NCBI GenBank assembly: GCA_019894655.1
Contig: JAGXNZ010000349.1
Span: 1-8,175, forward strand
Direction: 5' to 3'
Length of the DNA stretch: 8,175 bases
Source of the DNA: Promethearchaeota archaeon
GTDB lineage: Archaea > Asgardarchaeota > Lokiarchaeia > Sigynarchaeales > SOKP01
Shown: piece by piece, positions 6,347 to 8,175 of the stretch
Layout: each line of letters starts with the position of its first letter
Numbering within the stretch: the first letter of the stretch is position 1
Made by a program: the position numbers and the translations under genes
Notes under the pieces: model-generated
Seen by the model: the letters and a program-made list of their open reading frames with translations, nothing else
Told to the model about the DNA's origin: nothing
Databases searched by the model: none

Positions 6347-7135
6347 TTAAGGAGATATAGCTAATTCTAAAAGTAAGGACACGAGTAGTGTAGTAACTCC
6401 AGCCGTGATAAGATGTAAAGTATATTTTAGGCGACCTCCGCCAGAAATGTTACCTAAAAATATTCCTAAATAGGTTAAAATGCAAACCAATACACCATAC
6501 GAGATAAGAAAATGAAATAGGTTTAATGCAGGACCAAAGAAGAATGGGATCAGAGGAAGAACAGATCCTATAACAGGTGCTCCACCATCTACCAATGATG
6601 CTATAATTGTAGCAAATCTTTCTGAACGTTCTATTAAGGATTTATTATTTGTATTATTTTCGTCATCATCTTTTTCAAAGTCTTCTCTGTGTTCCATAGT
6701 GCTATTGTAGTTAATCGGAGTTATCATTGCTTTTTGAATCTCCTTATATTCTTCTAATGTCTTCTCTTTTTTATGTTTCTTGGCCAAATTATTATCGATT
6801 TTCTCTGATTTTTCGTTTTCTTCTTCAAAGAGTACCATTTCTTTCTTCAAATCAGATAATTTCTTCTTTCTTTCTGCTTCTTCGGAGAGAAATGCACCCC
6901 ATAGGCCACTAATACCAATTGCTAACGCTGTTGACAAACCAGTTATAATAATAATTGCTGAGGTTAAACTCTGAGTAGGGTTAGATAAGAAGATAATAAA
7001 ACTCCCACTTACAATACCCGCACAAGTTAGCGCCCCATCAAAGGCGTTATTAAAGAATTTTCGACGTGCTATTATTCCCAAATCTGATAGTATAGAATAT
7101 TTACGCCACTTTTCAATTAAAGATTTTAATTGCAT
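6347..7135 (-). CDS. VIT/CCC1-like membrane protein, first of a tandem pair, 262 aa
   Basis: Probable divalent-metal transporter of the VIT1/CCC1 superfamily. Helices at about 32-50, 58-84, 173-200, 205-228 and 238-258. Helix 1 contains AFDGALTCAGIVSGS with D33; helix 2 ends in GISGLWGAFLSEEAER; helix 3 reads SERFATIIASLVDGGAPVIG and then PLIPFFF. The loop between helices 2 and 3 (about 85-170) is highly charged, with acidic patches EEENEKSEK (104-112) and EDFEKDDDE (151-159), and could bind metal. The motif set resembles archaeal VIT-like proteins rather than plant VIT1, whose GEYxSV motif is missing. It shares helix 1 and helix 3 motifs with the 240-aa protein 157 bases downstream, so the two arose by duplication and might form a heterodimer, since VIT1 works as a dimer. 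A TATA-like box precedes it, and it diverges from the DUF47 gene. Confidence 0.8.
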   Translation of the reverse strand: MQLKSLIEKWRKYSILSDLGIIARRKFFNNAFDGALTCAGIVSGSFIIFLSNPTQSLTSAIIIITGLSTALAIGISGLWGAFLSEEAERKKKLSDLKKEMVLFEEENEKSEKIDNNLAKKHKKEKTLEEYKEIQKAMITPINYNSTMEHREDFEKDDDENNTNNKSLIERSERFATIIASLVDGGAPVIGSVLPLIPFFFGPALNLFHFLISYGVLVCILTYLGIFLGNISGGGRLKYTLHLITAGVTTLLVSLLLELAISP

Positions 7136-7161
7136 TTTTGTTAAAAAACACCGTTATAATT

Positions 7162-7173
7162 CTTTTCATAAAA
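7162..7173 (-). promoter_or_regulatory. TATA-like box of the first VIT-like gene
   Basis: The minus strand reads TTTTATGAAAAG, centred near 7168, predicting transcription from about 7141, six bases before the ATG at 7135. A second candidate, ATTATAAC at 7160-7153, would give a start inside the gene and is less likely. Confidence 0.4.
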
Positions 7174-7176
7174 TAG

Positions 7177-7228
7177 AAGGGTTATTGTGTAAATTAATCT
7201 AATTTTTAAAATCAAGGTATAATCCCTT
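7177..7228. repeat. Inverted repeat in the divergent VIT/DUF47 control region
   Basis: AAGGGTTAT (7177-7185) pairs with ATAATCCCTT (7219-7228), nine matched bases with one bulge and 33 bases between arms. Both arms carry the only G/C triplets in this AT-rich spacer. The left arm abuts the TATA-like box of the VIT gene, so a regulator bound here could block it. Confidence 0.4.
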
Positions 7229-7268
7229 ATAATATGTATAAAAACTTGAAGCTAATAATCTTTTTTAG

Positions 7269-7306
7269 TTAAATAAATTAAAAACTGATGATTTTTATTT
7301 ATTTAA
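7269..7306. repeat. Long AT-only hairpin upstream of the DUF47 gene
   Basis: Left arm 7269-7284 and right arm 7292-7306 form a 15-bp stem with a single T bulge and the loop CTGATGA (7285-7291). The stem is purely A/T. It lies just upstream of the DUF47 TATA-like box, in an untranscribed part if the predicted start is right, so a protein-binding or DNA-melting role is more likely than an RNA role. AT-rich DNA makes chance stems more common. Confidence 0.4.
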
Positions 7307-7319
7307 TCATATTATATTC

Positions 7320-7333
7320 ATAAATATATAAAA
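7320..7333 (+). promoter_or_regulatory. TATA-like box of the DUF47 gene
   Basis: ATAAATATATAAAA; taking its first nine bases (centre about 7324) as the box puts the transcription start at about 7350, exactly the ATG. This favours a leaderless mRNA starting at ATG 7350 over the in-frame GTG at 7338. The box is broad, so the position is uncertain by several bases. Confidence 0.45.
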
Positions 7334-7349
7334 TTTAGTGATTTTTAAA

Positions 7350-7997
7350 ATGTCATCATCCACGAGAAAGGTTAAAGAAGAAATAATAACGCTTCTCATA
7401 GAGCATTCTAGAATAATATATAGTGTAACTAGTGATATGGGCGTATATTACTCCGCTTGGGCAGAAGATTTTGAATCTAATAAAAAAAATCTAGAAAAGA
7501 AGAAGGCGAAAATGCAGTTATCTGAAGAAGAAGGTGATGAACTAAAAATTCGTCTCATTCAAAATTTTTCCGAAGCACAAGCATTTAAGATGGGAGCCTA
7601 CGTAAATTTAGTTTTAAGAATGGATAATATCATAAATTACCCCCTCGAATTTGTTGACATGTTAGAGAATATCAACTTAAAAGAAAAAAGAGAAAAAGAA
7701 ATTAAGAAAAAATATCATAAATTATTGAACCAGATAATAGAGATGGTTGATATTTTAAAAACCACTATAAAAAATTTAAGAGATAAGCAAGATATAGTAT
7801 TTGAAAACACGACTTCTATTCACGCTCTTGAATCAGAGATTGATAAAACATACAGGCAATTTCTTGAATTTATTTATACTAATGTTGAAGACTTTAGAAC
7901 TTTATTAAGGGTTAGAGATAGTATAGTTCTATTAGAACAAATGGCAGACAGAGTGCACGATATAGCTGATATGTTGAGAGTGCTCTTATACCAATGA
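7350..7997 (+). CDS. DUF47/PhoU-like protein, 215 aa
   Basis: All-helical PhoU-domain protein of the DUF47 type, soluble, with no membrane helix or signal peptide. Counting from ATG 7350, the first repeat includes E59xxxD63, then SEAQAFKMGAYVNLVLRMDN (74-93) and YPLEF; the second repeat includes LESEID (160-165, an ExxxD) and the C-terminal LLEQMADRVHDIADML (194-209), with acidic residues E196, D200, D204 and D207 at helical spacing. Such ExxxD clusters bind metal ions in PhoU relatives. Its length is in the usual 200-220 range. Many DUF47 genes sit beside PiT phosphate transporters, but none is visible here; instead the gene diverges from two VIT-like metal transporter genes, suggesting an accessory or regulatory link to metal handling (inference). 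An in-frame GTG at 7338 would add four residues (MIFK). GTGAT at 7338-7342 could instead be a weak Shine-Dalgarno for ATG 7350. Confidence 0.8.
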   Translation: MSSSTRKVKEEIITLLIEHSRIIYSVTSDMGVYYSAWAEDFESNKKNLEKKKAKMQLSEEEGDELKIRLIQNFSEAQAFKMGAYVNLVLRMDNIINYPLEFVDMLENINLKEKREKEIKKKYHKLLNQIIEMVDILKTTIKNLRDKQDIVFENTTSIHALESEIDKTYRQFLEFIYTNVEDFRTLLRVRDSIVLLEQMADRVHDIADMLRVLLYQ

Positions 7998-8040
7998 ACA
8001 TTAATTCCCTATAATTTAGATCTTTTATCATCGTTGAATC

Positions 8041-8056
8041 CTTCTATTGATTTTTA
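8041..8056 (+). terminator. Possible terminator of the DUF47 gene
   Basis: A pyrimidine-rich stretch ending in T5 (8051-8055) lies about 45-60 bases after the TGA, following a T4 at 8022-8026. No GC stem. Weak evidence in AT-rich DNA. Confidence 0.35.
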
Positions 8057-8101
8057 AGCAAATTTCGAATTTATAGAATAAATTAGAAAAATTTATACAC
8101 A

Positions 8102-8152
8102 TACTTTTACTATTCTATTTTAAAATAAAATTTATAAAAACAAGTAAAAGTA
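8102..8152. repeat. Perfect 10-bp inverted repeat bracketing a TATA box
   Basis: TACTTTTACT (8102-8111) and AGTAAAAGTA (8143-8152) are exact reverse complements, 31 bases apart. Inside is the perfect 12-bp palindrome TATTTTAAAATA (8116-8127) next to the TATA box at 8131-8138. The right arm falls between the TATA box and the predicted transcription start, a classic archaeal repressor position. Confidence 0.5.
8131..8138 (+). promoter_or_regulatory. TATA box of the right-edge gene
   Basis: TTTATAAA, the same octamer as before the activator and dehydratase genes. Its centre at 8134.5 predicts a transcription start at 8161-8162, which coincides with the ATG at 8162: a leaderless arrangement. Confidence 0.55.
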
Positions 8153-8161
8153 GTGAATTCT

Positions 8162-8175
8162 ATGAATGGAAAGAA
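8162..8175 (+). CDS. Start of an unidentified gene running off the right edge
   Basis: ATG at 8162 followed by AAT GGA AAG (M-N-G-K) up to the window end. Only four codons are visible, so the product cannot be named. The call rests on the strong TATA box exactly 27 bases upstream of the ATG and the lack of any other gene in 7998-8161. Confidence 0.45.

Noticed and set aside
7338..7349. GTG at 7338 as the DUF47 start
   Set aside because: It would add only MIFK, and the TATA spacing points to ATG 7350; GTGAT here may be a weak ribosome-binding match instead. Not excluded.
1..8175. tRNA, rRNA, CRISPR array, insertion sequence or riboswitch
   Set aside because: I looked on both strands for T-loop-like motifs, regularly spaced repeats, transposase motifs and GC-rich structured islands and saw none.

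Overview
The window looks archaeal. It is very AT-rich. Start codons lack convincing Shine-Dalgarno sequences, and several genes have a TATA-like box (the octamer TTTATAAA three times) placed so that transcription would begin at or just before the start codon. T-tracts follow several genes. The gene families present fit an anaerobic archaeon: a 2-hydroxyacyl-CoA dehydratase system, divergent VIT/CCC1-type membrane proteins and a DUF47/PhoU-like protein. A low-GC, amino-acid-fermenting lineage such as an Asgard (Lokiarchaeia-like) archaeon is possible, but I cannot fix the lineage from this sequence alone.

Layout. Positions 1-179 hold the probable C-terminus of a gene entering from the left. 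Positions 180-694 are an AT-rich region without a gene; it ends in an inverted repeat and a TATA-like box in front of an unrecognised 421-residue protein (695-1960, +). From 7135 leftward to 2002 all genes lie on the minus strand, in transcription order: two tandem VIT-like membrane proteins (7135-6347, 6189-5467), a BadF/HgdC-type ATPase activator (5387-4608), and two 2-hydroxyacyl-CoA dehydratase/benzoyl-CoA reductase-type subunits (4496-3357, 3360-2002) overlapping by ATGA. A T10 tract ends this set. On the plus strand, divergent from the VIT pair, is a DUF47/PhoU-like protein (7350-7997). A last promoter and the first four codons of a further gene lie at the right edge.

How they fit together. 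The activator has both iron-sulfur cysteines and the ATP-binding motifs needed to inject a high-energy electron into the two-subunit dehydratase, so 5387-2002 encodes the electron-activating core of a radical dehydratase. No CoA-transferase, dehydrogenase or Etf gene is in view, so the substrate is unknown. The two VIT paralogues and the DUF47 protein look like a membrane metal-handling module with a shared divergent control region; its closeness to an Fe-S radical enzyme may or may not be functional. The most interesting points are the tandem VIT pair with its divergent DUF47 partner, the atypical large dehydratase subunit, the apparently leaderless TTG-started activator, and several inverted repeats at promoters.
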